Shown piece after piece: positions 36,285 through 45,063 of a stretch of 64,000 nucleotides of DNA. Where the stretch lies: NCBI GenBank assembly GCA_022820365.1, contig JAJEFO010000111.1, positions 1-64,000 on the forward strand. The letters run 5' to 3'. Position 1 is the first letter of the stretch. Each line of letters opens with the position of its first letter. Below the pieces are notes generated by a model. That model did no database searches. It saw only the letters and a program-made list of their open reading frames with translations, and was not told where the DNA came from. Source of the DNA: Silicimonas sp. Its GTDB lineage: Bacteria; Pseudomonadota; Alphaproteobacteria; Rhodobacterales; Rhodobacteraceae. Both the position numbers and the translations under genes were made by a program.

Positions 36285-38195
36285 ATGCAGTATCATCTTA
36301 ACGGATTCAAACCCGGGGATCCCGATATCCACCCACCCGCGTTCCAATGGCGTGATGGGTCAGGCGCATTGCCGGGTAAAGTGGATGTACTGATCGCGGG
36401 GTGCGGTCCGGCAGGTCTGTGCCTTGCGGCGCAATTGGCCGCGGTGCCAGAGATTCGCACCATGATTGTCGAACCCAAGCTTGGACCGATGGAGAAAGGT
36501 CAAGCGGATGGCATCAGCGTGCGCTCGATGGAGATGTTCCAGGCATTTGGATTTGCGGAGAAGGTTAAGCGGGAATCGGTTTGGATCAACGAGTCGACGT
36601 TCTGGACGCCCAAGTCCGACAATCCTGACCGCATTCATCGCGCCGGACGCGTACAGGATGTCGAAGACGGGATGAGCGAGATGCCGCATGTCCTGATCAA
36701 CCAGGCGCGTGTTCACGAGTTACTTCTCGACATCATGCGGAATGCGCCGACACGGTTGGAACCCGACTACGGCTTCAAGGTGGTCGATGTGAAGGTGGAT
36801 CCAGCGGTGGAAGACTACCCCGCGACGGTCACGCTTGAGCGCACGGGTACCGACCGCGAGGGGCAGCGTGAGACGGTCCGCGCCCGCTACGTGGTGGGCT
36901 GCGATGGCGCGCGATCTAATGTGCGTCGGTCCATCGGCGGCGCGCTGCACGGCGATGCAGCGCATCAGGCCTGGGGCGTGATGGATGTGCTGGCCGTTAC
37001 CGACTTTCCCGACTACCGGATGAAAGCGCTCATCCAGTCTGGCAATGGTGGCACCATGCTGATCCTGCCGCGCGAGGGCGGCTATCTGGTGCGCCATTAT
37101 GTTGAGCTTGAAAGCCTCGGCGACGAAGAACGTGCCGCCGATCGCGGCCTGACAATCGACGATATCATCGCAAGAGCCCAACAGATCATCGCACCCTATA
37201 GCTTCGATGTGAAAGATGTCGTTTGGTGGTCAATTTACGAGATCGGGCACCGACTGACAGACAAGTTCGACGACGTGCCTGAAGACGAGGTCGCAACGCG
37301 CAACCCGTGTGTGATGCTGGCGGGGGATGCTTGCCATACCCACAGCCCGAAGGCAGGTCAGGGGATGAATGTCTCCATGGGGGACACGTTCAACCTGGGG
37401 TGGAAGCTGATTTCCGTACTTACGGGACGTGCCGATCCTTCGCTTCTTCACAGCTATACCCGTGAGTGTTGGGCGGCGGCGAAGCGCCTGGTCGAGTTTG
37501 ACCATCAATGGTCGCGCGTCGTCGGTACCCGGTTGGAGGACGACACCGAAGAAGATCTGCCGCGTTTTGCCCGCGAGTTCATCAAGAACCTGCGCTATAC
37601 GTCGGGACTCACCATCCAGTACGAGCCATCGGCGCTAACCGGCGAGGCTACACATCAGGCCCTGGCCTGCGGCTTTGACATCGGCATGCGCTTCCATTCC
37701 GCACCGGTCATCAGGCTGGCCGACGCAAAGCCGATGCAACTGGGCCATACTGTCGTGGCCGATGCGCGCTGGCGGGTCTTTGCGTTTGCCGGTGCAGGTG
37801 ATGCGGGCCAAATAGGTGGTGCCATCAACGCATTGTGCACCTTCCTGGAAAGCGCACCGGACTCACCCGTCAGGCGCCATACCCGAGAGACAGAGGATAT
37901 CGATGCGGTCATCGACGTCAGAGCGATTTTCCAGCAGAGTTTCCGTCACTTAGACTATGGGGCGATGCCGTTCATGTTGCGCCCACACAAAGGGCGCTTC
38001 GGACTTTGCGACTACGAAAAGGTGTTCTGCGCGGATCTGAAGCGCAGCGACGATATCTTTGAGATGCGGGGGATCAACCGCAAAAAGGGATGTATCGTGA
38101 TCGTCCGCCCCGACCAGCATGTGGCAAACATCCTGCCGCTTGATGCACATACCCAGTTGGCAGAGTTCTTCACAGGCTTCCTGCTGGCGGCGTGA
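36285..38195 (+). CDS. FAD-dependent aromatic hydroxylase, MobA-like (3-hydroxybenzoate 4-monooxygenase)
   Basis: A 636-aa flavoprotein monooxygenase of the phenol hydroxylase / MobA group. It has a GxGxxG FAD motif at 39-44 (AGCGPAGLCLA), GCDGARSNVRR near 205, GDACHTHSPKAGQGMN near 347, and a C-terminal thioredoxin-like domain. The opening MQYHLNGFKPGDP and the stretches QADGI..R.MEMF.AFGFAE and FPHV/MPHVLINQARVHE resemble 3-hydroxybenzoate 4-hydroxylases, which make protocatechuate with NADPH and O2. GGGAG lies before ATG 36285. It is the only recognisable cargo between the two tRNA-Phe repeats; no ring-cleavage gene is nearby. Confidence 0.82.
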   Translation: MQYHLNGFKPGDPDIHPPAFQWRDGSGALPGKVDVLIAGCGPAGLCLAAQLAAVPEIRTMIVEPKLGPMEKGQADGISVRSMEMFQAFGFAEKVKRESVWINESTFWTPKSDNPDRIHRAGRVQDVEDGMSEMPHVLINQARVHELLLDIMRNAPTRLEPDYGFKVVDVKVDPAVEDYPATVTLERTGTDREGQRETVRARYVVGCDGARSNVRRSIGGALHGDAAHQAWGVMDVLAVTDFPDYRMKALIQSGNGGTMLILPREGGYLVRHYVELESLGDEERAADRGLTIDDIIARAQQIIAPYSFDVKDVVWWSIYEIGHRLTDKFDDVPEDEVATRNPCVMLAGDACHTHSPKAGQGMNVSMGDTFNLGWKLISVLTGRADPSLLHSYTRECWAAAKRLVEFDHQWSRVVGTRLEDDTEEDLPRFAREFIKNLRYTSGLTIQYEPSALTGEATHQALACGFDIGMRFHSAPVIRLADAKPMQLGHTVVADARWRVFAFAGAGDAGQIGGAINALCTFLESAPDSPVRRHTRETEDIDAVIDVRAIFQQSFRHLDYGAMPFMLRPHKGRFGLCDYEKVFCADLKRSDDIFEMRGINRKKGCIVIVRPDQHVANILPLDAHTQLAEFFTGFLLAA

Positions 38196-38690
38196 GTGGG
38201 CAGCGGCACCGAATTGGAGACAGTTTCTTAACGTGAATTGGGTCCGTCTTGGGTGAAATCGCCAAGAAAATTTGATAGTTGAGACTTGCGAGACGAACTC
38301 CCAAGACAGAGAAAAATAGCTCCAGCTTATCCAACATTGGTCGGTTCGAATTCGCCTGAATCAAGCTTTTTGGGCGAATATTGCGGCCAGTCAATTCCGA
38401 CAAATGACCTGCGCGAGTCAAAGAGGAGGAACCATCATGCGCACAACATGTACCGCGATACGACTAATGATTACGGCACAGCATGGATCGCGGTCGATTG
38501 AACGCCAGGGCATGGATCATGGGGGGCATTTGCAGTGGGAAACGCCCCGTCTGGGCACACCCTCATGCAGACGTGGATCAATAAGGTCGCGCTGACGCTC
38601 TTTGCAGATCGAGTATCCGTGGAAGCCACTGGTGTCCGTCCATCGATGTGGCCCGATGATCTAGGCGTGCCTGGATGTGGACGAGGATGG
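38196..38690. other. right part of the tRNA-Phe island
   Basis: About 495 bp after the hydroxylase with no recognisable gene, RNA or integrase fragment. Short frames only. Confidence 0.4.
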
Positions 38691-38728
38691 CCTCGTGTCG
38701 GTGGTTCGATTTCGCCCCCGGGCACCAT
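38691..38728 (+). repeat. attR-like copy of the tRNA-Phe 3' end
   Basis: 37 of 38 bases match 35751-35788, including the whole T arm, acceptor 3' strand and CCA. Only traces of the anticodon stem precede it (GTGGAC at 38677-38682), so it is not a functional tRNA. It lies just outside the 3' end of the aminotransferase gene and marks the far boundary of a possible 2.9-kb island. Confidence 0.75.
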
Positions 38729-38750
38729 GCGCATTTCGATTACCCCGCTG

Positions 38751-40112
38751 CTATGTCGGATTGAAAATCGGGAAACTCGATTCGCGCGTATCTAATTTTC
38801 CGACGGCGTCAATAACGGCACCGCAGATTTTGGTTACGTCATCACCAGTTATGACAAGGGGAGGTGTGAGAATGATCGCGCTGCTTCTGATCCCTAACAA
38901 TACACCGTGTTGATTGCGAACGTACCGGGGGAATTCAACGTTCAGCCAAGGCGCGGTGCCCGTGAGTGGTTTGCGGGTCTTTTTGCTGGCAACCAACTCA
39001 ATCCCGATCATCAATCCACGTCCTCGGATGTCTCCTACCAAAGGATGGGAAGATAACGGTGCAAGTCCTTCAAGGAATTGCTTTCCGCGCTCGACGCTGT
39101 TCTCCAGAAGGGCTTCGCGCTCAATAATGTCGATATGCGCCGAAGCAACCGCAGCCCCAACCGCGTGGCCAGCATAGGAATTGCCTGGCCCCATTCCGTT
39201 TACGGTTTCCGCAACGTCCTGATCCATAAGCAGGGCTGCCATCGGCATGTAGCCGCTCGAGATTCCTTTGGCCAAAACGATCATATCGGGTGTCAGGCCA
39301 TAGTCACTTGAAGTGAACCACGATCCGGCGCGGCCAAAAGCTGTCACGACCTCGTCGGCGATAAAGAGAATGCCATGCTCTCTCAAAACAGCCGTCATCG
39401 CAGGCCAATAGTCATCGGGCGGTTGCACCATGCCGCCAAAGCCAGCGGCCAATTCACCAAACATCGCTGCGAAATGCTCCGGGCCATGCTCGCTGATCGT
39501 CGATCTGAGTTCATCGACACAGAATTCCGTCATGTCCCGACCGCCGTAGAGTTCGGCATGATATGGACGAGGCGCGGTCAGAAAGACGACATCGTCCGAA
39601 TTGCTCTCCACCCCGCCCCGCCCGCCGGCCAGTTGAACGCCGCCGTAAGTGCCTCCATGATAAGCTTCCTTATGAACCAGAACCTTGCGGCGCTTTGGAT
39701 GCCCATTCTGTGAGTGATAAAGTCGGGCAAGTTGCAGCGCGTGGTCATTCGCCTCGCCTCCGCTGTTCGTGAAGCGGACCTTTGACAAGTTGCGCGGTGC
39801 CCGTGCAATCAGCTTTTCTGCGAATTCGATGGCTGGGATGTTGGCGTAGTCGAAGCCTATGGAAAAATGTGCGAGACGTTCCATTTGCCGGGCAGCGACC
39901 GCCGCCAGTTCGCTGCGACCGTAACCAACCTTGTTTACCCAGGCGCCACCTTGTGCGTCCAGGTACTCGTGGCCATCAATGTCCCAAAGCCTTGCTCCCT
40001 CACCATGAGAAAATACGATGGTGTTCTCTCCGCCGCCACCGCCCGGATGCTGCAGAACATTTTGATCGCGTTCAATCCAGTGTTTTGCGTTAACAGAAGG
40101 CGCAGAAGTCAT
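38751..40112 (-). CDS. class III aminotransferase
   Basis: About 453 aa, fold-type I PLP enzyme. The N-terminal block reads WDIDGHEYLDAQGGAWVNKVGYGR, the phosphate-binding region FTNSGGEANDHALQLAR, the PLP Asp is in FIADEVVTAFGRAG, and the Schiff-base Lys in IVLAKGISSGYMP. Relatives act on omega-amino acids or taurine-like amines with pyruvate or 2-oxoglutarate. ATG 40112 follows the NTF2 gene stop by 17 nt; a TTG at 40166 would overlap it. The two genes form a small minus-strand unit. Confidence 0.87.
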   Translation of the reverse strand: MTSAPSVNAKHWIERDQNVLQHPGGGGGENTIVFSHGEGARLWDIDGHEYLDAQGGAWVNKVGYGRSELAAVAARQMERLAHFSIGFDYANIPAIEFAEKLIARAPRNLSKVRFTNSGGEANDHALQLARLYHSQNGHPKRRKVLVHKEAYHGGTYGGVQLAGGRGGVESNSDDVVFLTAPRPYHAELYGGRDMTEFCVDELRSTISEHGPEHFAAMFGELAAGFGGMVQPPDDYWPAMTAVLREHGILFIADEVVTAFGRAGSWFTSSDYGLTPDMIVLAKGISSGYMPMAALLMDQDVAETVNGMGPGNSYAGHAVGAAVASAHIDIIEREALLENSVERGKQFLEGLAPLSSHPLVGDIRGRGLMIGIELVASKKTRKPLTGTAPWLNVEFPRYVRNQHGVLLGIRSSAIILTPPLVITGDDVTKICGAVIDAVGKLDTRESSFPIFNPT

Positions 40113-40129
40113 GGGTGGGCCGCCTGCGA

Positions 40130-40504
40130 TCAAGAGGTTGAAAAGGTCTTGCTGATGATCTTCCAAGCGCCGTCGCGCTTGAGAAGATGCATGTGGTCTG
40201 TGAAATTGAATGCTCCAAACCCGAATTCCTTCAGCACAACCGAGGCAGCGTTGCCGGTCACCACGACCAATTCAATTTCGTATTTCAATTCAAGCCCCTG
40301 CGAGGCCAACGGTGGCTCGGACGCCACGCGCTGAATGAACGCTTCGGGCGATCCCATGACAAGGCGATCGCCAACGTGTCCATTCATCACGGCGTCATGG
40401 GCAAAGACATCGCGAAGTATGGCCACGTCTGCGTTGATGTATCCTCCGACATAGCGGTGTACGAGAGCGGCAACGGCCTCTTCGTCTTTAGGGCTACCAG
40501 ACAT
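40130..40504 (-). CDS. NTF2-like / SnoaL-type (lumazine-binding-like) protein
   Basis: A 124-aa small alpha+beta cone protein. The pattern AVAALVHRYVGGYINADVAILRDVFAHDAVM at the N-terminus and FTDHMHLLKRDGAWKIISKTFS at the C-terminus fits the putative lumazine-binding branch of the NTF2 superfamily. The function of such proteins is usually unknown (small-ligand isomerase or binding). It is co-directional with and just upstream of the aminotransferase gene. Confidence 0.72.
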   Translation of the reverse strand: MSGSPKDEEAVAALVHRYVGGYINADVAILRDVFAHDAVMNGHVGDRLVMGSPEAFIQRVASEPPLASQGLELKYEIELVVVTGNAASVVLKEFGFGAFNFTDHMHLLKRDGAWKIISKTFSTS

Positions 40505-40672
40505 CGGCGCGCCTCCTACCTTGGGGGATTCTTATGAGCCCTCTCTTGTCAAGCCCTGTTTCGCGACTGGTCTAGAAGGTGCAGATGGCGGAAATGCGGC
40601 GGATCCACAATCACTTTAGCCGCAAGCGGCTTTGCCACTTCGCCTTCTTCGGCTTTCGGGACAAGCAAATGG

Positions 40673-41175
40673 GGCAGTTCAAGTCATGAACTCGTGCATG
40701 GGAAGGCGCTCGCACTTGCGCAGGCACGCCATGTGACCGAGAGGCGTCCAGCCTGCAAGTGTCGTGCCAACCGGACACGCGCGAAACGCCGACTTGGCTG
40801 TGTCCTCGACACGGCAGCGATCACGCTCAGCCCGCGGAGCAAGGTCAATCACGATCTGACCGCCAGACCGCGTAAGCGAAGCGCGCGTGGCAGGGCCCGA
40901 GGGGCCGTGAGATACGCCTTTCGCCCGCTGCGGTCGAGCTGCTCCCGGCGGAATTCATGTCCACCGCCATGAGGGCGCGGGTGGGTTCCGCAACAAGCGA
41001 TCCTTCGCCAAACATGACGCGCGTAGACCGCAACGCGTCGATCGCCTCGTGCCCGCCAAACCGCGCAAGACTACCCGGCTTGTCGTCACGGACACTTGAT
41101 AGCGGCCAGTCCTGAAGAGACAGGGCCGATACCGAGGTGCCGTCGAGAGGCGTCACGAGTTTGGGCTTCTCGTGC
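40673..41175 (-). pseudogene. decayed partial duplicate of the yacG-rng junction
   Basis: About 500 bp closely resembles 42605-43110, covering the start of yacG and the 3' half of the ribonuclease gene. Shared protein pieces include LQDWPLSSVRDDKPGSLARFG and VMFGEGSLVAEPTRALMAVD, against [20 protein letters not shown] and [20 protein letters not shown] in the intact gene. Frames are broken after SSSTAAG, and the yacG start reads LNCPIC before losing similarity. Orientation is the same as the intact copy. It is a nonfunctional remnant. Confidence 0.8.
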
Positions 41176-41206
41176 AAGGCAGCGTCTGTGCCGATACCGC
41201 ATAGAA

Positions 41207-41776
41207 TTATGGACCAACTTCCTCCACAAAAAGAAGATGCTTCGCATCATCACGCAGGTCCAAAGTCTTTGGATCAATCATACCGACTGCGAGACCCGCG
41301 TTGACGCTACGAGCCGGCTTGCCCGCGTTCAGCCATTTGCAGGCCCTTTCATAGTTGAATCGCGCCCTTCTCGTCCCAGATGCCAGGGCCGCACTCATGA
41401 TCACAACTGCAACTTCATCCATGCGGAACAGTCCACCATGGCTGGGCAACGGCATCTTGCGCTTCTGCAGGGACTGACGTGTCACTTCGAGTCGTTTTGC
41501 CACGTCCGCGAGACTGACCAAATCGGGGCGAACCTCCCTTAGCACAGAACCGACAGGCAGACGCTTCTGGATGGCGCGTGCTGCGTCGAGGATGGCCTCT
41601 TCGGCGCGGTCGCCTGCAGCCTCCAATTCAACACAGATCACGCCCGACACGCCGGTGCCAACGATGGCATCCTCAAACCCGGCCTCAAAAACCGCGTCCG
41701 ACAGATCGAATGGATCATGCTCACCCTCCGGCAGGGAAAAAACCAGCTCGAACTCGATTTCTGCCATGTCATTCAT
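41207..41776 (-). CDS. putative antitoxin with HTH domain (partner of HicA-like protein)
   Basis: About 189 aa. The N-terminal 90 residues (AEIEFELVFSLPEGE, FEAGFEDAIVGTG) look like a ferredoxin-like alpha/beta domain. A helix-turn-helix follows at about 95-125 (LVSLADVAKRLEVTRQSLQKRK). The C-terminus contains RFNYERACKWLNAG. The start overlaps the toxin-like gene by 8 nt (ATGAATGA), a layout common in hicAB and similar modules. The DNA-binding domain probably represses the operon at the palindrome upstream. I do not recognise a named family with certainty. Confidence 0.6.
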   Translation of the reverse strand: MNDMAEIEFELVFSLPEGEHDPFDLSDAVFEAGFEDAIVGTGVSGVICVELEAAGDRAEEAILDAARAIQKRLPVGSVLREVRPDLVSLADVAKRLEVTRQSLQKRKMPLPSHGGLFRMDEVAVVIMSAALASGTRRARFNYERACKWLNAGKPARSVNAGLAVGMIDPKTLDLRDDAKHLLFVEEVGP

Positions 41777-42047
41777 CCTCTTGCGCAACGCCTTTGACGT
41801 CATCCAACTTCGTGCAGCCAAGCGCTCTGCTCCTCAATTGCCGTGCAAAGCGCCCCGGAATCTGCGGCGTCGACCAGACACCCATTTGACAAAACTCACC
41901 GCAACGGCAGTCCCGATCATTTTTTGGGCAACGGATGAGGCCCCAAGCGTGCCCGCGACCCGACCTGAGAATGACCGTCCACCCCAACGCTTCCAGTTCT
42001 TGCAGCACCTCCTCGATCTCATTGGACTTGTGCGGCTTGCGAGGCAT
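41769..42047 (-). CDS. putative HicA-like toxin
   Basis: About 92 aa. The stretch EVLQELEALGWTVILRSGRGHAWG resembles HicA mRNA interferases (a lysine/arginine-rich dsRBD-like fold with GxSHxHF), with H34 as the likely catalytic His. It is longer than usual and carries a Cys cluster, CPKNDRDCRCGEFC, that could bind a metal. The start is ATG 42047 with no clear ribosome site, directly downstream of a perfect palindrome. It is the first gene of a two-gene overlapping unit next to a duplicated chromosomal fragment. Confidence 0.6.
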   Translation of the reverse strand: MPRKPHKSNEIEEVLQELEALGWTVILRSGRGHAWGLIRCPKNDRDCRCGEFCQMGVWSTPQIPGRFARQLRSRALGCTKLDDVKGVAQEDE

Positions 42048-42066
42048 CACATACGTTCTTCATTAA

Positions 42067-42086
42067 AAGTTGTCAATCGACAACTT
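42067..42086. promoter_or_regulatory. palindromic operator before the toxin-antitoxin pair
   Basis: A perfect 8-bp inverted repeat, AAGTTGTC-AATC-GACAACTT, lies 19 bp upstream of the toxin ATG. The position and AT-rich flanks suit an operator bound by the HTH antitoxin. Confidence 0.5.
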
Positions 42087-42431
42087 GTGAGAAATTCTTG
42101 GGCAGGCGATCTTTGCTCATGCAGAAGAAATTGCTTCTGGAAACCTGCATGCCGTTTGCCCTTGCATTCAACCATGTGCGTACCGCCATCTTTCAACTCT
42201 GCAACGAATTCCGGATAGAACTTGGCTGTCGACGTGTCAGCCAGAATGAGCTGCGTTACTCAGAGACGCTGCCCTTCCAGCGATCAACTTCTTCCAGACC
42301 GTCGATGACCAATTCTCTGCTCGTTTTCACCACCAGCCACGCATTCAATTGCGGGCACTTCTTGCGGTCCCCTGAAGTCGGCGCCTTCCCAAATCAGCAT
42401 GAGCGCCTTGCCGGTGCCTCGCGCCTAAAAT
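42087..42431. other. gene-poor interval
   Basis: About 345 bp between yacG and the toxin-antitoxin unit. No recognisable gene; presumably part of the inserted segment. Confidence 0.35.
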
Positions 42432-42617
42432 CTAGTGCAACGTATCCCCGTCCTCCGGAGGCCGTCCGGAACCCTCGAACTCGTCCGGCAAATCCTCATC
42501 GCAAGGAACGGCATACGCGCCGTTGAGCCAGCGCCACAGATCCAGGTCTGCGCAGCGCTTCGAGCAAAACGGGCCATACCTCTTCTCGACTGGCTTCTGG
42601 CAAATGGGGCAGCTCAA
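42432..42617 (-). CDS. yacG: DNA gyrase inhibitor / zinc-binding protein YacG
   Basis: About 61 aa. The four-Cys zinc site CPIC...FCSKRC is followed by DLDLWRWLNGAY, the YacG family signature; YacG binds GyrB and inhibits gyrase. A TTG at 42617 fits best: it gives normal family length and overlaps the rng stop as TTGA. The longer reading from ATG 42686 lies inside rng. It is the last gene of the maf-rng-yacG cluster. Confidence 0.85.
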   Translation of the reverse strand: MSCPICQKPVEKRYGPFCSKRCADLDLWRWLNGAYAVPCDEDLPDEFEGSGRPPEDGDTLH

Positions 42618-43642
42618 GTCATGACCTCGTGCAAGGGAAAGCGCTCGCGCTTGCGCAGGCACTCCATGTGACCGAGTGGCGTCCATCCCGCAAGCGCCGT
42701 GTCAACCGGACACGCGCGAAACGCCGACTTGGCCGCGTCCTCGACACGGCGGCGATCACGCTTTGCCAGCGGAGCAAGGTCAATCACGATCTGACCGCCC
42801 AGACCGCGCAAACGAAGCGCGCGCGGAAGGGCTCGAAGGGCCGCGAGATTCGCCTTGAGCCCCGCCGCGGTCGAACTGCTCCCGGAAGAATTCACGTCCA
42901 CCGCCACGAGAGCCCGTGTTGGTTCCACGACAAGCGATCCCTCGCCAAGCATGACGTGCGGAGACCGCAATGCGTCGATCATCTCGTCCACGCCAAACCG
43001 GGCAAAGCTTCCCGGCTTGTCGTCAAGGACGCTTGATCGCGGCCAGTCCCGAAGCGCCATTTCCGTTGCCGAGGGACCGTCGAGAAGCCTTGCGGGCTTG
43101 CCCGACCGAGACTCGTTCAAGACCTTGCCTGCAATGTCGGCCAAGTGAGCAATCTCATCCCGGACATCCAAATTCTCTGCCGCGCCAGACGCGGTTCGCA
43201 GGACTATGCCAATGCCCTCCGGAAGTTCGACTCCATTCAGGATTCCCTGAAGAGCATCCCTCCGATCTTGATCCATGATCGTCCTCGAGATGTTTCGCCC
43301 GGGCGCGCCCGGAGTCAGCATCGCATGTCGACCCTTGAAGAGAATCCTGTGCGTCGCGGGTGCAGCCTTTTCTCGCTCGGCATAGGTCGAAACCTGTACG
43401 AGCACGGTGTCGCCCTGGGCAACTCCCTTTGCGTGACGAAGAAACAGCGGCCCGTCCGGAGTCTCGAGGATCATGCCCCCCTGCCCCTTCAAGGGTCTTC
43501 CCGCCTTCGCGCGGTATATTGCGCCCGGCCTCATTCGATCATCCGGCGGGTCAAGCAGAAGGTCGTCCAGTTCGCCGTCCACGATCCTGGCCGCCGCCTG
43601 GCGTCCAAAGATTCGGTCCATGGAAATTGCGCTGCCTATCAT
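42614..43642 (-). CDS. rng: ribonuclease E/G family protein
   Basis: A 342-aa endoribonuclease G-like protein, shorter than RNase E, as usual in Rhodobacterales. The N-terminus [24 protein letters not shown] is the S1-adjacent segment, and [12 protein letters not shown] near residue 225 contains the catalytic Asp region. No C-terminal degradosome scaffold is present. The ATG overlaps the maf stop (ATGA) and the stop overlaps yacG (TTGA), so all three are coupled. It processes rRNA and mRNA. Confidence 0.9.
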   Translation of the reverse strand: MIGSAISMDRIFGRQAAARIVDGELDDLLLDPPDDRMRPGAIYRAKAGRPLKGQGGMILETPDGPLFLRHAKGVAQGDTVLVQVSTYAEREKAAPATHRILFKGRHAMLTPGAPGRNISRTIMDQDRRDALQGILNGVELPEGIGIVLRTASGAAENLDVRDEIAHLADIAGKVLNESRSGKPARLLDGPSATEMALRDWPRSSVLDDKPGSFARFGVDEMIDALRSPHVMLGEGSLVVEPTRALVAVDVNSSGSSSTAAGLKANLAALRALPRALRLRGLGGQIVIDLAPLAKRDRRRVEDAAKSAFRACPVDTALAGWTPLGHMECLRKRERFPLHEVMT

Positions 43643-44229
43643 GACCGGCTCGGGACCGGGATTCCGGCTGCCGTCAGCAATCTTGCCGTCTCATGTGCCG
43701 GCAACCCCATGATCGCCGTATACGATCCTGCGATCCACGGGATAAAGGCGCCCGCAGGGCCTTGTATTGCGTACGCACCCGCCTTGCCCTTCCAGTCGCC
43801 TGCATCAAGATACCCCGTAAGGTCGTGCTCGCCCAAACGCTGCATCCTGACCGTGCAAACCACGTCGCGCATCTTCAGGCCGTCGTCGGACAAGACCGCA
43901 ATTGCCGTATGGACCTTGTGGCGCCGACCGGAAAGCAGACGCAGAAAGGTCTCTGCCTCACAGCGATCCCTGGGCTTGCCAAGTATGCGTCGCCCGACTG
44001 CCACGACGGTATCGGCTGCGAGCACGACCTCGCCATCCGCGCGGGCAACGGACTTCGCTTTCTCTTCCGTCACGCGCAGGCAGTAAGCGCGCGGCAGTTC
44101 ACCCACCCTCGGCGTCTCGTCGATGTCTGCAGGACGCACGTCCTCCGGGGTGACCCCGAGCTGAGCGAGCACCTCTAGCCGCCTTGGCGAGGCCGACCCC
44201 AGAACAAGGCGCAGATGCGAAGCGTTCAC
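43639..44229 (-). CDS. maf: Maf-family nucleotide pyrophosphatase
   Basis: A 196-aa house-cleaning nucleoside triphosphate pyrophosphatase. The family motifs are LGSASPRR at residue 10, EKAKSVA near 75, AADTVV near 90 and the late [10 protein letters not shown]. The GTG start overlaps the infA stop (GTGA). It hydrolyses non-canonical dNTP/NTPs and is linked to septum regulation in other bacteria. Confidence 0.92.
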   Translation of the reverse strand: MNASHLRLVLGSASPRRLEVLAQLGVTPEDVRPADIDETPRVGELPRAYCLRVTEEKAKSVARADGEVVLAADTVVAVGRRILGKPRDRCEAETFLRLLSGRRHKVHTAIAVLSDDGLKMRDVVCTVRMQRLGEHDLTGYLDAGDWKGKAGAYAIQGPAGAFIPWIAGSYTAIMGLPAHETARLLTAAGIPVPSRS

Positions 44230-44444
44230 TTGAATCGATAGTTGATCCGGCCCTTCGACAGATCGTAAGGCGTCATTTCCACCTGTACCCGGTCGCCGGC
44301 AAGGACCCGGATGCGGTTCTTGCGCATCTTGCCTGCCGTATGCGCGATGATCTCATGGCCATTCTCTAGCTCGACCCGGAATGTCGCGTTCGGCAGGAGT
44401 TCCTTCACAACACCGGGAAATTCGAGCAATTCCTCTTTGGCCAT
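44226..44444 (-). CDS. infA: translation initiation factor IF-1
   Basis: A 72-aa S1-fold protein with the canonical sequence features: [46 protein letters not shown] and [19 protein letters not shown] near-perfect AGGAGG precedes the ATG at 44444. It occupies the ribosomal A site during initiation. It is upstream of maf with an overlapping stop/start, giving a translationally coupled infA-maf-rng-yacG chain. Confidence 0.98.
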   Translation of the reverse strand: MAKEELLEFPGVVKELLPNATFRVELENGHEIIAHTAGKMRKNRIRVLAGDRVQVEMTPYDLSKGRINYRFK

Positions 44445-44585
44445 GATTCCTCCTGTTTTGATTGCCTGATCGTCAGGCGCGGCGACTATGTGTGGCGACC
44501 GGGCGTGAATCAAGCCCCAAATCGCAAGATTGCCAGAGTGATTGGTCCCGGCCTAGAAAATGCGGCGTTCCGGCGCGGTCCATGG

Positions 44586-45059
44586 TCAAGTGGTCACGCC
44601 CGCCGGCGGAGCCATTGGGGGACCGAACCGATCAAGCATCCGCGCCCTGATCTGGTCGCGTGTTTCGCGATAGCTCTTGAGCTTCTCGTCTCTCGCCTCG
44701 CCAAGCCCAGTGGGATCCAGAACCGGCCAGTATTCGACTTCAAGATGAAAGTACCTGGTCAGTTCCAGGGCCCGCCTCTGCGAAGCCGGACTCAAAGCGA
44801 CGACAAGATCGAACGCTGCAAGGTCGTCGCCCCAATCCCGCATTTCGTCGAAGCTTCGCGAGCGATGGCGGGCGAGCTCGATGCCAATTTCCTCGCACAC
44901 GGCGATCGAGAACCCGTCGATCTCCATGTCGTTGTAGACGCCCGCGGACTGCACGTAGATGTCCTGGCCGTAGTATTTCTTCATCATCCCCTCAGCCATG
45001 GGCGAACGGACTGCATTGTGATCGCAGCAAAAGAGGACCGACGTGGGGTGGTCCGCCAC
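44586..45059 (-). CDS. low-molecular-weight protein-tyrosine-phosphatase-like protein
   Basis: A 157-aa LMW-PTP fold protein (arsenate reductase-like branch). The P-loop C12-x5-R18-S is in FCCDHNAVRSPMAEG, and a DPTG segment near residue 130 could provide the acid. GGAGG lies 9 nt before GTG 45059. This gene is conserved next to UPF0262 and hisD in related genomes. It removes phosphate from small or protein substrates; arsenate reduction is a weaker alternative. The 141 bp to infA hold nothing recognised. Confidence 0.85.
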   Translation of the reverse strand: MADHPTSVLFCCDHNAVRSPMAEGMMKKYYGQDIYVQSAGVYNDMEIDGFSIAVCEEIGIELARHRSRSFDEMRDWGDDLAAFDLVVALSPASQRRALELTRYFHLEVEYWPVLDPTGLGEARDEKLKSYRETRDQIRARMLDRFGPPMAPPAGVTT

Positions 45060-45063
45060 CTGG

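Noticed and set aside
38691..38728. A second tRNA-Phe gene
   Set aside because: Only the 3' 38 bases match; the acceptor 5' strand, D arm and anticodon arm are absent.
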